The notes beneath the pieces were generated by a model. It was given only the letters and a program-made list of their open reading frames with translations, searched no databases and was not told the origin of the DNA. Positions 1 through 13,249 of a stretch of DNA of 64,000 nt are shown here, in pieces (the stretch's first letter is position 1; the number at the start of each line of letters is the position of its first letter). Where the stretch lies: assembly GCA_025201345.1 (NCBI GenBank), contig JAIXMG010000013.1:496001-560000 (forward strand), in the 5' to 3' direction. Origin of the DNA: Thamnidium elegans. Taxonomy: Eukaryota > Mucoromycota > Mucoromycetes > Mucorales > Mucoraceae. A program made the translations under genes and the position numbers.

Positions 1-1591
1 AGAATCTAATATAGCCACAGCACCTAAAAGTTCACCTACTTTATCTGGTTCGACCAAATTTGTCAATAAACTTCGAATTGAAGGTTGGGCCAGCATGGAG
101 AAACTCTGCAGCATACCAGCCAAGGTAAATAAAGTAACGTTGGTGGCTAAACCAGCCAAAGCCAAACAAATGGCGTCCATACCAATTCCTATCCTTACCA
201 TCCAAATATCAAACGTAATTGTGTTTTTCAGTTTTTTTTCTTCAGGGGCAGTAATAGGAGAAGCTCTGGGACATTTTTTAATAAACAGTTTTGAAAGTAA
301 CGGTAATACACCAATCATCATAAATAAGCGCATCAGAGAAGCATACGTGTAGAAAATACTTCCTTCGTATGCGGTCCATTTAAATTTTAACATGGCGTAG
401 AGTAAAGTAGGTGGTCGTTTGACAAGCGTCAATAAAAACTCTGCTATGGCTATACAGGGCAAGGCGTATTTGGTCATGTGAAGTGGAGGGTTTTTAAATA
501 AAATTTTGAGGGCGGAAAATATATTGAGGCGGTCCCAGAGTCCTTTTGCTTTCTTGGTCGTTTCATGTTCTCTATCTACCGCACGCTTATTTGATTCAGG
601 TACAAAAAAGCATGTGTATATCACGTTACAAAAATCTACTATCCATGCTGCGTAAAATACGTTTACAAGGCTACCCGTGTGCTATTTTAATTTTTATATT
701 CGTATTGAGTTTTTTGTTTTTCATATTTGGTTTTTTATATTACTTTAATAATTAGACTACCAACAAAGGGACCTATCGCTGCGCCAATAAATAAACTTGA
801 CATGAGTCGTGCAAAAACAACCGTCCTACAAACACAAGAAAAGAAAAAGGAGGAAGTTTTTTTTTATCTCATTAGTTGAAATGAAGACAATGTTGGTTTG
901 CAAAAAAAAAAAAAATTGTTACCTAGAAGAAGGGTTTGTACAGTCTGCGATATAGGCTTGTACAGCAGCCATAAGAACACTTTCACCTGCCATAAGACCT
1001 CGGATAAGAGGGCCGATAAACAACAACGAGATACCGATTGTTTCGTGATATTTTGCTGTTAGTAAATCGCAAGTAACATATATTAAGGTACCTAGTGTAG
1101 ATATCCTTAATATTGCCACTCTTCCTTTTACATCAGATAGTCGTCCATAGTAACCAGCACCCACAAGTGCTGATAAAATAGGAGGAGGGGTTAGAATATT
1201 TTATGCGAGTAATTAATTTTGATATGTGCTGATATCAAAAAAAAAAAAACCTACTTGATCCGTATGTTAAAAACATGATCAGAGCTTGTGCCCTCGACAC
1301 TAGTCTATGTACTTCGGGAATAACGCAGTCTTTCATGGGAATCAAATCGTTTTGCGATTTATAGTATCGAGTGCAAAATACTTCAGTATAAAATTGTGCG
1401 TGGGGTGCAAGTAAAGCTCTATTTGTTAAAGATTTTTTTTTTAATTCTATTGTTTCAGCTTTAAAAAATGTCACAATTGCTCTATTTTACCCTCCTGAAA
1501 ATGCTACTAAAACCATAGGAAAGATAGCATACCAAGATGAAGGCTTCTTATATGACGAGTGCCCTGTTAATAGTGGTGTAGCTTCGCTCAT
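1..1591 (-). CDS. MFS transporter, 3' end missing
   Basis: Multi-exon membrane transporter of the major facilitator superfamily, cut off by the window edge so its C-terminus is missing. The chosen start is the ATG at 1591 (MSEATPLL...), followed by a hydrophobic first helix (MVLVAFSGG) that joins after splicing to ALLAPHAQFY. A later exon near 1180-930 carries the MFS loop motif GYYGRLSDVKGR, the conserved G-x-x-x-D-x-x-G-R signature between helices 2 and 3. Downstream exons near 810-760 (FARLMSSLFIGAAIGPFVG) and 590-1 contain further hydrophobic helices and a charged central loop (KRAVDREHETTKKAKG), the usual 6+6 arrangement. The type resembles the tetracycline/HIAT1-like fungal MFS group. 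The substrate cannot be told. Introns are short and AT-rich, with runs of A or T. Exon borders were not all fixed. Confidence 0.8.
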
Positions 1592-1912
1592 TTTTTTCTT
1601 TTTTTTTTTAAAAAAAAAAAGAGAGAGAAATAAAAAGGATACGAGAAAAGAGAAATGAATACCGAAAACAGGAAAAAAAGAAAAATACACCACATCAGTG
1701 CGTCGTCACCTGTGTTCAAAACGATTGGCTACAATTTAGTATCTTTACTTCCGAGACTTTGAATTTCGCTTGTAAAACTACAAAGCAGTGTAAAAATGTC
1801 AATCTTTTAATTTATAAAAAAAAGAGCTTGTCCGTGACTGTTAATTGCACTACGATTTTTCTTAAAAAAGTAAATAAACCAGACGGAAGAGAGGGTTTTC
1901 TTTTGCTTATTT

Positions 1913-4900
1913 ATGAACATGGATAGCGAACAAGTGAATGGCACTTTTTTTCCAGAGGAAATACCCTTTGAAGAAGAATATGAAAAAGCTAAATTAGAAG
2001 CAGAAAACTTTACGGTTGGAAAAGCAGGGTCTTTCCGTTCCAGCATCTCAAATGCTTGCAGAAACACCTATGAAGGAGAAAGATCAGTAGATGGCTTTGT
2101 TAAATTCGCCACAGCTCTCATTAAAGATGAACAAGGTCACTTTGAAATACCTTTACTCTCCATACAGACCTTATTTCTCAATTCTTTAAAGTCTGCCGAT
2201 ATCGATTTGGAAGTTGTACGCGAAATGAAGGAAAAGCACGCGGATATGGTACCAGAGTACAACAGTCAAAGTCAAAACTTGATAAAGATGATCAACGGCC
2301 TCGTGGTAATAACTTTGTATGATGACTATGTTTTTTTTTTGGGAAACTAATACTTTTTATTCAAGGCTACCGATGCTATCAGTACAGGTCTTTGTAAAAT
2401 GCATTTTTCAAGTCAACTGTTAGCTGATGCGGGTATTGTACCCAACAAGGTCCTATTTGACCGTCGTCTTGTTCGTCTGAATACTGCTTTATTGTAAGTA
2501 AAATACACTAAAAACTTCCATAGTATCTTAAACATCTTCCCCCCCCCCTTTTTTTTTCTTCGTAAACAGGTACAAGCAACACAAATTTAATCTTTTAAGA
2601 GAAGATGCTGAAGGTTATGCTGGGCTTATCAGCGATCTTACGGTATTAAGTATCGACAATCAACGTGACGACAAAGGAAAACTTGAACCAACACCTATGC
2701 ACAGAATCCCCGAATTCATATCCATTATTTCATCTCGTATCGGTGTCTTCTATTTAGATCCCAATCGTGTCTTGGATATCATTTTGGATTTCTTTATTAG
2801 ACAACTTACAGTCAACTATAAATTCTGGGTCGAGTTGATCAAACAATCAGGCTGGATCCAAAAGCTTACGTTTGAAGATTTGAACGGTGAAAATTCTACA
2901 AATCCTAGCGCGATTATGGCTCAGTTGTTTGGGTTTAGGTTTTATAACTATCATGAAGAATGCGTTGCAGCACCAAAAGAATTGTATTTGGCTATTGCTA
3001 TCTTGTTAAAGAATAGCATCATTTTACTTGGTGATATTTTACCTCATGTAAGTTTTTTTTTATTTTTTAAATAATTTTTGTCACTAAGCAACTTTTTTTT
3101 GTATTTTAGCTATCCCCTTATCCTGAAGATATGAACAACCAAAAGGCATCTTATCTTGCTAATATGAATAAAGAAATCAAATCAAACTCTGGCGGAAAGT
3201 TAGCTGTAAATATATGAATATTTTGACTGTAATTTGACTGTAATATCTAACGATTTTTTTTTTAAATATTTAGATGTACGGTGCATTAGGGGAAGAAGGT
3301 GCTACAGAAAAAGTAAAGCGCGCAGCAGCGCCAGTTGCAGCAGTCGAAGAAGAAGTTGTGCAAAAGAAATACGAAGCAAACGATGTTGTAGAGTTAGTCA
3401 AGGCATTATTATCGGTCGGGGATATCAACAACTTCCAGATTATGTTGGCGGAATACGAAAAGTTGATTGAAATGTACCCTCAACTTGAATACGACATATA
3501 CCGTATCTGTGACGTTATTTTACAACCTGCGTATGACACATTTGTGTCTGAAAAGACCAAGGACTTGTATAAACACTTTAGCAAATTATCGTATGAATCC
3601 AAGTTAAAGTCTGCAATGTCGACACAAGATGACCTCAACCCAAAGATACCTACAGAAATCAATTTGAAGCGGGTGCTTGTTACAGACGCTCTCTTAAACG
3701 ACACACAGGACTTGAACAAGATGGAACGCTACGTGTTCTTCTTTAAGGAATGGAAAGATCAACTAGAGTACTGCGAAAGACCCGAACACTTGACGACAAG
3801 ATTCATGCAGTTGATGCGCTTAGCTGGTTTCAAAACTTATTTAGCTACTGATTTGGTGCAAAAGTTGGTCTTGATTGTAGGCGGGTTGATTGAACGCGAG
3901 TCTGAGTTCCCGGGATGTCGTGTCCACTGTACAAATATGCTTCGTGAGTTCCTTTTACCGGCCATCTCGTTCAGCGAGGGCAACCCTGGTACCATGGCTA
4001 GCGTCTGGGAAATCCTCTGCAGATTCTCATTCCAAGAACGTTACTCTCTTTACGGTGAATGGGGAACCGAGTTTTATAAAAAGACGATTGAAGCTAAACT
4101 TTTAAAGGCCCGTGTGGAACGCTCTGTAAAGTATGTCATGCGTCGTGTGGAAAAGAATAATATCCGTAGGTGCGGTCGTGATATTGGTAAATTGGCACAC
4201 TCGAACCCTATGATTGTGTTTAATGTTATCTTGGATCAAGTGCAGAACTTTGATAATATGGCACCTTTGATGGCGGATGCGTGTCGTTACCTTGGTGATT
4301 TCTCATATGACGTACTTGGGTATGTCTTGACAGAGAAGTGGACTGGATCTCAAGGCCCTGGCAGAGAAAAGAAGAAGAAGCAAAACGACGATGGTATGCC
4401 GGCTATCTGGTTACGAGCACTTTCGGTATTCACTGGCATGTTGTTTAAAAAGCAAGACATTGATTCTACACCGTTATTGCGCTATCTCGCCTATCGATTA
4501 CGAGAAGACGACTCGGTCGCAGATCTTATTCTTTTGAACGAATTTGTCACTAAAATGGGCGGTATTGAAATCTTGGCTAGTGCGTGTACAGATGATCAAA
4601 TTACGGCAGCAGGGTGTTCCGATTTCCTGAAGGCTGAAGCGTTCTCGCCTATTGCAGCAGACAATCGTCGGGCCTCCCGTCGTGTTTTGAATCGACTCAA
4701 GGAATCGTTTCGTAGAAACAAGGTTGGATTTGAAATCCTGGTGTTGCTTTACAGGCTCGAGGAAGCGTGTACGTTGGAACTGGGTGTCCCGGCCAGTGAC
4801 AGGTGTTTCAAGCTTGATCGTATTCGACAAACGCAAATTCAGTACTTTGAATTACTGACGTCCCTTTTCGAGGGCGAAGAATATAACAGTTTGGTGCCTA

Positions 4901-7069
4901 ATGTGGATGTGCTCGTCAGAGATTATAGACTTCCATTGGATGTTGCAATGAATTTCAATAGGCCAAAGACAAGATCAAAGATTGCGGCAGAGATTAATAC
5001 ACCCATTGTTGCAGGCGAAGTATGGCCGGTGTTCAAACCACTTACGGAAACCATCTCGACTTTGTTGAACGATCCCCCTATGCCCAGTATGTTTACTTCA
5101 GAGTTCTATGTTGTGTTCTGGTCGTTAAGTCTCTACGATATCTATTGTCCTGTTGCGCACTACGAAGCAGCTATGAAACGCCACACAGAAACTATCCGTC
5201 AATGCCAAGACACTCGCTCTACTTTCTTTGTCAATGGCCGTCCTGTATCAGATGCCCGAAAGGCTGAAAGACACGCTCAAGCTAGTTTAGAAGCACTTCG
5301 TCAAGATTTACCTAAACACAAGGCACATGTTGAAAAGATGTTGGCGGTCCTGGAGTCCTCGGAGTCTCGCTGGTTCCCTAGTTCTATGCACCGTGTTGAT
5401 TTGATCAATAATATCTTGCAATTCTGCTTATTGCCTCGTAGTACGCAATCTGAATTGGACGCCGCCTTCTGTTACGAATTCTCCATGTTGATGCACAGAA
5501 TAAACACCAAGAACTTTTCTAGTCTGACGTTGATCGACAAGATCTTGTCTGAACATTTAGCGGTCAATTTCATTGCGTTTTCGGAGTACGAGACTACGAT
5601 TCATTCCAGGTTTATCTTTAAGATTCTGTCCAAGATGGCGTCGTGGCATACGGACGAAAAGTACTACTTGAAACAAGCGCAGGGCGAGAAGTTAATCGGG
5701 TTCCAAAAGCACTGGAGTTCCAATCCGTCTGAAAACGTGGCGAAAGAAGACCTGTTGAGCTTCAACGACTTTCAAAAGGTGTTGGCGAAATGGCATTTGA
5801 AGCTGTACTACGCGCTAGAACAAGCGCTTCAGTCGGACGAGTCACATTTGATTAAAAACGCCTTCTTGGTGCTCCGTCAATTCATTCCTCATTTCCCTGC
5901 GATCAGCGAGAACGGGGAAGGGATCACGGCTATCGTCAAGAAACTGTCGGAGGAGGAAGCAAGAGCAAACATCAAGGTGTTGGCTAGAAGTTATATTGGT
6001 CTCATCGCAAAGTACAAGACAAAGTGGGTGTCCAAGAACCATTTCATGGGCTTAAAAGAACCGGCACCACCTGCACCCCCTGTTGAAATCAAGATTACGC
6101 CTAGTAGTAATCACAAAGAATCTTCTAGTGCTGCTGCTGCTGCCAAGACAAGCGATCGTGAAGAACCATCTAGAAGACGCGATGATAGTAGACGCGATGA
6201 TAGTAGACGCGAGGAAAGCAGTAGACGCGAAGAAAGCAGCAGACGTGATGAGCCAAGAAGAGAGACGGAATCTAGACGCGATGAAGCGAATGGAAAACAC
6301 GTGTCGTCTTCGTCGTCCAAGTCGACTAGCCCTGCAAGACGTGGAGACAATAACGAAAGGTCGTCACCTACCAACGAGCGCAAACGCACGCGTGATGTGG
6401 AATTAAGTAGAGCTGAAAAGTCTCCAAGAGTTGAAGAAAGTGATCGCAGACGAACTCCCGGTACCTCTTCGTCTAGAAGAAGCTCGCCTAAAGAAGCTCC
6501 CAGTAGCAGAACAGATACGTCGTATCGTGAACTCCCACGCAGAGATGCTGCTAGAGACGCTATTCGTGATGCTGCGCGTGACTCGGCTCGTGAAGTTCCT
6601 CGTAAAGATGTTTCGTCGCGTATTAGTTCGACCAGTTCTCCTGCTGCTACTGCTTCCAGTACGCGTGTAGTAGATGATAGATCGAGTGTAAGGTCCTCAA
6701 GAATTGGGCCTCCTGCTGCGGAAACTAGCTCGAGTCGACATGATGATAGGCGTGTAGCTTCGTCGTCGTCACCTAGTAGAGGTACAAAGAGAAGCGTGGA
6801 ATCTGAAAGAGATAGAGATAGAGACAGAGTTGAGCGTCCTGAAAAGAGAAGGTAAGCATACAATCCTGGTATATGTATATTTTTTTTTTAAAAAAAAAAA
6901 CTAATATTTTATTTAAAGGGATGTACGTTCAGATAGACCAAGAGAAGAGCGTGCTCGTATTGATGATAGAATGCGTGATCACAGAAGAATTGATGACAGA
7001 AGACCTGCAGACCGAAGAGTAGATGATAGAAGAGATAGACCAAGAGATCATCGTAGCAGAAGACATTAA
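1913..7069 (+). CDS. THO2: THO complex subunit 2 (Tho2/THOC2)
   Basis: Largest subunit of the THO part of TREX, which couples RNA polymerase II transcription to mRNA packaging and export in the nucleus. Six exons (1913-2305, 2366-2493, 2570-3047, 3110-3205, 3274-6851, 6919-7069) sum to 4824 nt, giving 1607 aa, close to human THOC2 and yeast Tho2. Family-typical blocks are LKSADIDLEVVREMKEKH near residue 100, YKQHKFNLLREDAEGY near residue 176, the LPHLSP-type joint created by intron 3, and the long helical body in exon 5. From about residue 1290 the protein becomes a low-complexity tail rich in Arg, Ser, Asp and Glu, with near-perfect RRDDS and RREESS repeats (about nt 6170-6260) and a second RDD-rich stretch in the last exon. 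Such charged tails bind RNA in THOC2. A second in-frame ATG lies at 1919. Confidence 0.95.
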
Positions 7070-7321
7070 TCTTTTTTTAAGGAAGAAAAAAGTTTTTAAA
7101 AAAAAATAAATCGCTTTTTATGGTACCATTGAAGAATTTATATTGCCAATAACTTTGATGGTAGTGTTTATATTTATGATAGCCATTTAAGGCCTTTTGC
7201 TCTCTACTGGTTGTGAAACCGTTTCTAATGTACGTAATTCAAGTAAGTGCTCTCTATTTGACTTCCTTCAGTAGGAACGATAAGGCTGTAGGATAACGCC
7301 CATTATCTAGTTTTTTTGCTC

Positions 7322-7447
7322 TTATTGTTTTGAAACCAATTCCTGTAATTGCTTCACTGGTAAAGTTGGTACTTGGACCGGAACCCATTTTTCTTTAATT
7401 GAGAGTATCGTTGTGCTGCAGTCTTTACATTTGTATTCTCGGTACCA
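7322..7447 (-). other. Possible terminal exon of an unidentified small gene (CxxC motif)
   Basis: Minus-strand segment that begins right after a splice-acceptor-like TTTTAG and stays open for 41 codons to a TAA. It reads WYREYKCKDCS...EKWVPVQVPTLPV...QELVSKQ: a CxxC pair followed by a proline/valine-rich stretch. Its composition is protein-like, but the other two frames of the same stretch also look protein-like. I could not join it to a convincing upstream exon: ATG candidates near 7710 give short exons whose phases do not fit. I do not recognise a family. Confidence 0.22.
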
Positions 7448-8741
7448 CTAAAACTATCGGGAAGCATTGCGCTTGTGCCGTACCAATTGAAAAAAAAGTC
7501 TTTGATTCTACTAGACAACTTATCACTGCTAGAGAAAGAGAAGAAAAAAAAAAAGGCTATCATAAACCTACTGCATGTGTTACTACGGGTCTAATAAAAA
7601 GTTGTTTGTTTACCTTGGAGGAAAAGAAATGTGCACATTTTATCTTACTGGAAAGTGTTCAGTGGAGGGAGAGACTCTTTCATGATATATAGTGCTTCGA
7701 AAGAAGTATTGCATTGGATAGATACCTCAAAGGTAAACTGTCAATCCACGTGATCTACTAACCAAACAATTAAATTTTGCAACCATTTATATATATAAAA
7801 AAAAGTATATGAAAGAACCGTTTTCTAGCTTCTTTTTTGGTTACATGCAATGATATTAAGTTGTCAATGACTCACCTTAATAAACCTTTTATATGTAGAA
7901 GACGATATATAAAAAAGTGCCGCCATTTTGATACGTAAAAAAAAAAAAAAGGAGGTGTGTTATTATTGAGGGCAAATCAATAATTGGCACCGGAGGCATT
8001 ATCCTCATTTACGAATATCCGGACATAAAAGACATGCATTAGCTAAGAAAACAATGTCATTTATTTATTTTTCTACTTTTACGAAAAGACTTAGAGAGAA
8101 GCAAGGGCTACTGATTTAATAGTATCTCCTTTGACCACTGTCAAAGTATATTTATAAGACAATACAAAAAGTATTATAAAGAATAACATGTATACCGGTT
8201 GCATCTTAGAGTACGTCTTCCCGTATGCATTGCTTATTGAGCCCCTCCTCTCTATTTCATTGTTATAGCTGTATGCAAAAAAAACATAACTTTGACCCAT
8301 CGCAACCCCTTACATCAAGTGAAGAACCTACCTAATTATTGTTGTTGTTGGACACAAAGAAAATAGATAGATATAAGTATCTCCTTACAACGCATACTAT
8401 ATAAGAAGAACAAAAAGGGGTTCTTGTAAAAGTGAGTCGAGAACAAGTGTACAGAAATCATAGGAATTCTTGGAAGTACATGGTTTACAATGGGATCGTC
8501 TTTAATAGTGCATTATTAAGTTAGAAATACAGGTTTTTTGTATAAGTTATAATAAGAATGAGCGGGTTTCATCTCTTTACTTTTTGTAAAATGTATACTA
8601 ATATCACAAGATAAAAAATACCAGTTTAATACTTGATTACGGAAAGAAAAAAAAGGGGGGTTTTTTTTACAACTGTATTTAATATTAAAAAAAAAAAAAA
8701 AAAAAAAAAAAGGTTTGTATGAAATGCTATTAGGGTAATAT

Positions 8742-8742
8742 G

Positions 8743-8771
<29 letters not shown>
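8742..8771. repeat. (GT)n microsatellite
   Basis: About 15 uninterrupted GT units directly downstream of the Anp1-family gene stop, flanked by long A and T runs. Confidence 0.95.
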
Positions 8772-8774
<3 letters not shown>

Positions 8775-8868
8775 AGTAATACTATTTTTTTTTTTTTTTT
8801 TGGCTGATAGGAAAAATAAATAAACAAAAAGGGTGGAAACAAATACATGTGATAAGATAGAAGGGATA

Positions 8869-10044
8869 TTAAGAGTTTTTGATATGATGAATAATGTATC
8901 CTGGTAAGCCATAAACACCAAAACCCATGGCCTTTGCCATTTTAGCAAAGCCTTCAGTCTCTACTTGATGTTGGAATACGTAAGGAGGGAAATTAGCACC
9001 TTCTCTGTGTACTTGAGCTTTAACAAGAGTAAATGTTGCACCGACACCGTCTAAAGGTACTTTTTCTAATTTGCCAAGGTGAGTTGGCATATCAACCATA
9101 AGGTAACGATTTGTTAAAAATTCGTAATATCCTTCCAGTAAAACGTAATCCTAAAATAAAATAAAAAAGTCAATCATTTTATTACTGGTAACCATTCTAT
9201 ATCTATTACTTACAGGATCAAGACTCTTTTGCATTTCAATTGATCGATCAGTTTCTTGCCAGTTGTTTTTATCGTAACCCCAAAAGGACCCATCTTCGGT
9301 CTTTAACAAACAGTTGGGTACGACCACATCTACGTCTACACTTTGAAGGTCTTCTAAAATAGATTCTGAGTAATCGACAACATCCACATCTAACCAAAGT
9401 ACCCAAGAATGATATTCACGAAGAGCAGCAGTTAATAAATAGTTACGAGAACGAGCCATAAATGATCTTCTCAGAGGCTGAAGTTCAAATGTGTGTCTTT
9501 TATCTTCTGGTAATTGGAAGTTAAAGTCTTTTTCATAAATGGCAATTTCATGATATCTGTGTTCCAGTTCTTGACGGTTCAAGAACTCATCTGCCTTTTG
9601 CTTTAGGATGGAAACGGTTTGATCTGTGGTGTCAGATACAAGGAAGGCCACAGTGATTAAATGCTTTGGGTAACTTAGTCGATCGATTAATTCAAAGTAT
9701 CGAGCAAGATAGACTTCGGCATTTTTAAGGGGTGTAAGGATTAAAACATGCTCTTGTTCATGCTTTGCATTGGCTGTGGCTTCAAGATCATTGAGATTAA
9801 TAAATTTGGCTTGTCCACCATTTTGATGATTTCTGCTGGTTGTACTGCTTGAAAGTGCTACGGCTTCTGATAGTGTTCGAATCGTTCTTCCACAACTAGG
9901 TCCTCTTAAGCTTAATGGGGACTTTGAAAATGTAAAGAATGAAAGTACAATAAATGAAAGTAGTGCCAATACCAGAACAGAAAGTCTTTTATTTCCTCTT
10001 AAAGATGATGTGTAAATATTAGATGGTTTTTCTGTGAGTATCAT
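8869..10044 (-). CDS. Anp1/Mnn9/Van1-family Golgi mannosyltransferase subunit
   Basis: Type II Golgi glycosyltransferase of the Anp1 family, which in yeast forms the mannan polymerase complexes that extend the alpha-1,6-mannose backbone of N-glycans. Two exons (10044-9214 and 9150-8869) around a 63-nt intron give 370 aa. The N-terminus has a short cytosolic segment and then one membrane anchor (LSVLVLALLSFIVLSFFTF, about residues 21-39). Family landmarks are VLILTPLKNAEVYLARYFEL, the RSFMARSRNYLL block, the acidic metal-binding LWLDVDVVDYSESIL, and PNCLLKTEDGSFWGYDKNNW. The C-terminal HREGANFPPYVFQHQVETEG block is also typical. Whether it is the Mnn9, Anp1 or Van1 equivalent cannot be decided by eye. 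A GA-rich tract lies just upstream of the start. Confidence 0.93.
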
Positions 10045-11753
10045 TATTTAAAGAAAAAGTGAAAGAGAGAGAGAGAGAGAAAGAAAGAAAAAAAAGAAAA
10101 AAAAAGATTTAAGGAGGGTTTAAAAAGGGAAAAAAAAAAATAAGTGCGTACTTATACGTCGATCTCTCTTGTCTATTTTTAACATAAAAGTATATCATTG
10201 ATTGGTCACAAAAAAGATAACTTCCCGCTCAAGGGCGATGATTATTACTTTCCTTTTACGACGTAATATTACTTTAATATACAAAGGGATTTTTAACAAA
10301 AAAGTATGAAATATATACATTTATAAAGGGATTTACTTGTTTTCTGATAATAACACACACACACACACATACACACACACATGATAGAATCCTCCTACTC
10401 AACAAAATATCAAAATAAGGGAGACTAAACTCTTTTTTTCTTTTTTTATATTATAAACGTTAAATGTGTCAGCCACACACACACATATACAAAGCTTTTA
10501 ATTACTTTTTTTTGATTGTATTTATATAATACCTTTTTGTATTCTGCACAACTAAATTATTTGATACTGAATTACGTACTACACCCACGAAGAGAGAGAG
10601 AGAGAAGGGGGGAGATTAGGGCATTTTTTATCTCCTTCATATCCTATTTTCTCCCATTTCTTTTTTTGCATGCATGTATAATGTTTTTAGCTTGCAAAAA
10701 AAAAAAAGGTTTATATCTATGAAACGAAGCCACAAAAAAAAAAGATTATATAAATAACTGTAATGTTTGCTTCTTTGTATCTATAAATATATGATAAACT
10801 TGTTTTGGGTTGAATTAGAGTAAACAAAAACAGTATACTTCTTTTATATAACAAAAGGTATGATGAACGCTTTTATTGCTACCCTTTTTCTTCCTCCTTT
10901 TTTTTTCTCTTGTAGAACTAGACCTTTTTTCTTTTCTGGTACAGTAAAAAAAAACAGACTCGTAAAAGTCAAATTATAAACCATACTCGAGAGAAATTGT
11001 ATCAGCAAAACTGTCCTTTTTTTTTAAAAAAAAAAAAGGAAGTCCTCTCTTTTGCAGCTGCCTTTGTGCATGAATTCTTTTTTTCTGCAAAAGATTGCAA
11101 GTAATTGCCATTGTAAATCGCTTTACCGTGCGTCTCAGATGCTCCGTCAAAAACACACGCAAAGAAGGGGAGGGACATTACCCTTTTTAATACTTGTTTG
11201 CCAATTGTATTTAATTAAGTAAAACTGTCAGTTATTACTATTTCAAGTGATGCCGACTTTTTTAATATTAGTACGGCAAAAGCACCGGGTTTTAATTTCA
11301 ATTATAGGAATTTATGTCCAATAAAAAAGGTAACGTCAAACTGATTTTTTTTTTCCCGGTACCTAACGACGGCTTATGTTGCCAACAAAGTGTGTGTGTG
11401 TAGATACCTATAAATACACATGTGGATATATTTATACACATGCTGATATATTTATACATGAAAAAAGCCACTATTAATAACAATGATAAATCTACGTGCA
11501 CTACGCTTGAAAAATATGGATGGAGATTACATAATCAGGAAACTATGCAAACTTTTTAAGGTTACTTTAATGTGGGGTAAAAAAAAAAATGACTGGGATT
11601 AAGTTACAAAAAAAAAAAAAAAAAAAAAAAAGCTTGTGAATACGGCTTAAGTCATCTTAAACTCGGGGTTAAAAAAAAGAGTTTAATTTTCCCATGATTA
11701 TTTAAAAAAGAAACAGCTTTTTTTTAATACCTTTTTATTTCGTTATCGCTAAT
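10045..11753. other. Divergent intergenic region with microsatellites
   Basis: Shared upstream region of the Anp1-family gene and the MDR oxidoreductase. It contains a GA tract (about 10060-10085), an AC microsatellite (10353-10380), many A/T runs and a T-A junction tract near 11018-11037. I see no supported gene. Short minus-strand frames at 10974-11162 and 11298-11501 are mostly translated homopolymer. Confidence 0.6.
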
Positions 11754-12924
11754 ATGAAGGCTATTGTTGTAGAAAAGTGGTTAAAGGGACCAGAGGAGCT
11801 TCGTGTTTCTAATATTGAACTTCCTGCTGAACCTAAAAAAGGAGAGTTACAAATTCAAGTGAAAGCTGCTGGTTTGAACTTTTTCGATACCTTGATGGTA
11901 AGACTAATGTCATTATAAAAAAAAAGAAAGATGCCAGAGTAATAATAAAGTATTCCCTCTTAGATTCAAGGTAAATATCAAATTAAACCACCATTTCCTT
12001 TTGTTCCTGGAGGAGAATTCAGTGGTATCGTTCTCAAGTCTACAGTTCCCAAATTTAAAGTGGGCGACCGAGTATTTGGCTCAGGCAGTTCCTTTGCTGA
12101 AGTAGTTAATGTCAATGCGTCCATGGTACTTCCTATGCCTCGTAATTTTAGTTTTGAGCAAGCAGCTGGTTTATTTATAACCTATCCTACCAGTTACTCT
12201 GCACTTGTTTTACGTGCTCAATTAAAGGCGGGTGAATACTGTTTGGTTCATGCCGCTGCTGGTGGTGTCGGTATTGCTGCTGTTCAAATTGCCAAGGCTT
12301 TAGGTGCTATTGTCATTGCTACCGCTGGCTCAGAAGAAAAACTCGCGATTGCAAAGAAGTTTGGTGCTGATTATGTTATTAATTATCGCGATAAGGATTG
12401 GACTGAGCAAGTTAAGAAAGTGACTAATGGTCACGGTGCAGATGTTGTTTATGATCCTGTTGGATTAGTTGAACAAAGGTAAAAAAAAAAGCCCTAAAAA
12501 AATATAATATGCCTGTATTTAAAATAGCTTTTATTGTAGTACCAAGTGCACTGCTTGGAATGGTCGTATCCTTATTATTGGATTTGCTCAAGGAACGATC
12601 GAAAAGATTCCAGCCAATCGTTTGTTATTAAAAAATATATCTGCTGTGTAAGTTATAAAAAAGAAAGTAAAAAAAAAACTTTAATTAATTTGTTATAACT
12701 GTAGTGGATTACATTGGGGAGCTTATACAAAGAATGAACCAGAGCGTATTCCCGAAGTATGGAATGCATTGTTTCAGTTATTTGAAAGCGGTAAATTACA
12801 ACCAGCACTGTATGAAAAGATTTATACACTTGATACCATTCCAGAAGGCATGAAAGCCATTAATGATCGAGCATCTTATGCAAAAGTTGTTGCTAAAGTA
12901 GGAAATCAAGATAGTAGACTTTAA
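11754..12924 (+). CDS. MDR-superfamily NADPH:quinone oxidoreductase-like protein
   Basis: Medium-chain dehydrogenase/reductase of the zeta-crystallin/quinone oxidoreductase branch, which reduces quinones or enals with NADPH and has no zinc. Four exons (11754-11897, 11964-12478, 12540-12647, 12705-12924) give 328 aa, normal for the family. The N-terminal GroES-like fold shows AGLNFFDTLMIQGKYQ and PFVPGGEFSGIV. The nucleotide-binding domain shows VHAAAGGVGIAAVQIAKALG (about residue 145), followed by GADYVINYRD and GADVVYDPVG. The zinc-ligand cysteines of alcohol dehydrogenases are absent. The C-terminal half (SAVGLHWGAYTKNEPER) resembles the quinone oxidoreductase-like 2 group. Substrate is unknown. 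Confidence 0.92.
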
Positions 12925-13081
12925 TAAAAATATATACAAGTCAAGTGATTTTTAGTTGTATTATCATATGAGTAGAAAACCCGGAGTTCCCTCAATTGTT
13001 TGATGATAATCACTCAGTTTAAAAGACCATGGTTCTCAATCTTCCATTGTGACGCGATTATTTAATTGAGTAAATACCGAC

Positions 13082-13112
<31 letters not shown>

Positions 13113-13249
13113 GAGTGTATAATACACTTTCTATTAAATAGCCCTTTTTTTTTTTTTTTTTTCTGAGTTTACTTTACGGAAAACTCTTATTGAAATTAAT
13201 ACTAGTTGAATAAAAATAACAATAACAATTATATTTCATTCCGCATATT
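12925..13249. other. Short intergenic region with two long T runs
   Basis: Holds the MDR gene 3' end and the HSF-type gene promoter. Two T runs, about 27 nt from 13083 and 20 nt from 13143, dominate it. I see no gene. Confidence 0.6.

Larger units (their letters stand above)
7070..8868. other. Gene-poor interval between THO2 and the Anp1-family gene
   Basis: The 3' regions of two convergent genes. It holds A/T homopolymers, a GT microsatellite near 8750 and one coding-looking segment on the minus strand (listed separately). An open frame of 37 codons starting MQPVYMLFFIIL (minus, about 8204-8091) has a hydrophobic start but no other support. I see no tRNA or other RNA gene. Confidence 0.5.

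Noticed and set aside
6111..6863. 250-codon open frame antisense to the THO2 tail
   Set aside because: It mirrors the repetitive Arg/Ser/Asp codons of the sense strand and encodes only Leu/Ser/Arg runs; it has no splice or domain evidence.
8516..8948. Open frames with His-Thr and poly-Phe runs
   Set aside because: They are translations of the GT microsatellite and of A/T homopolymers.
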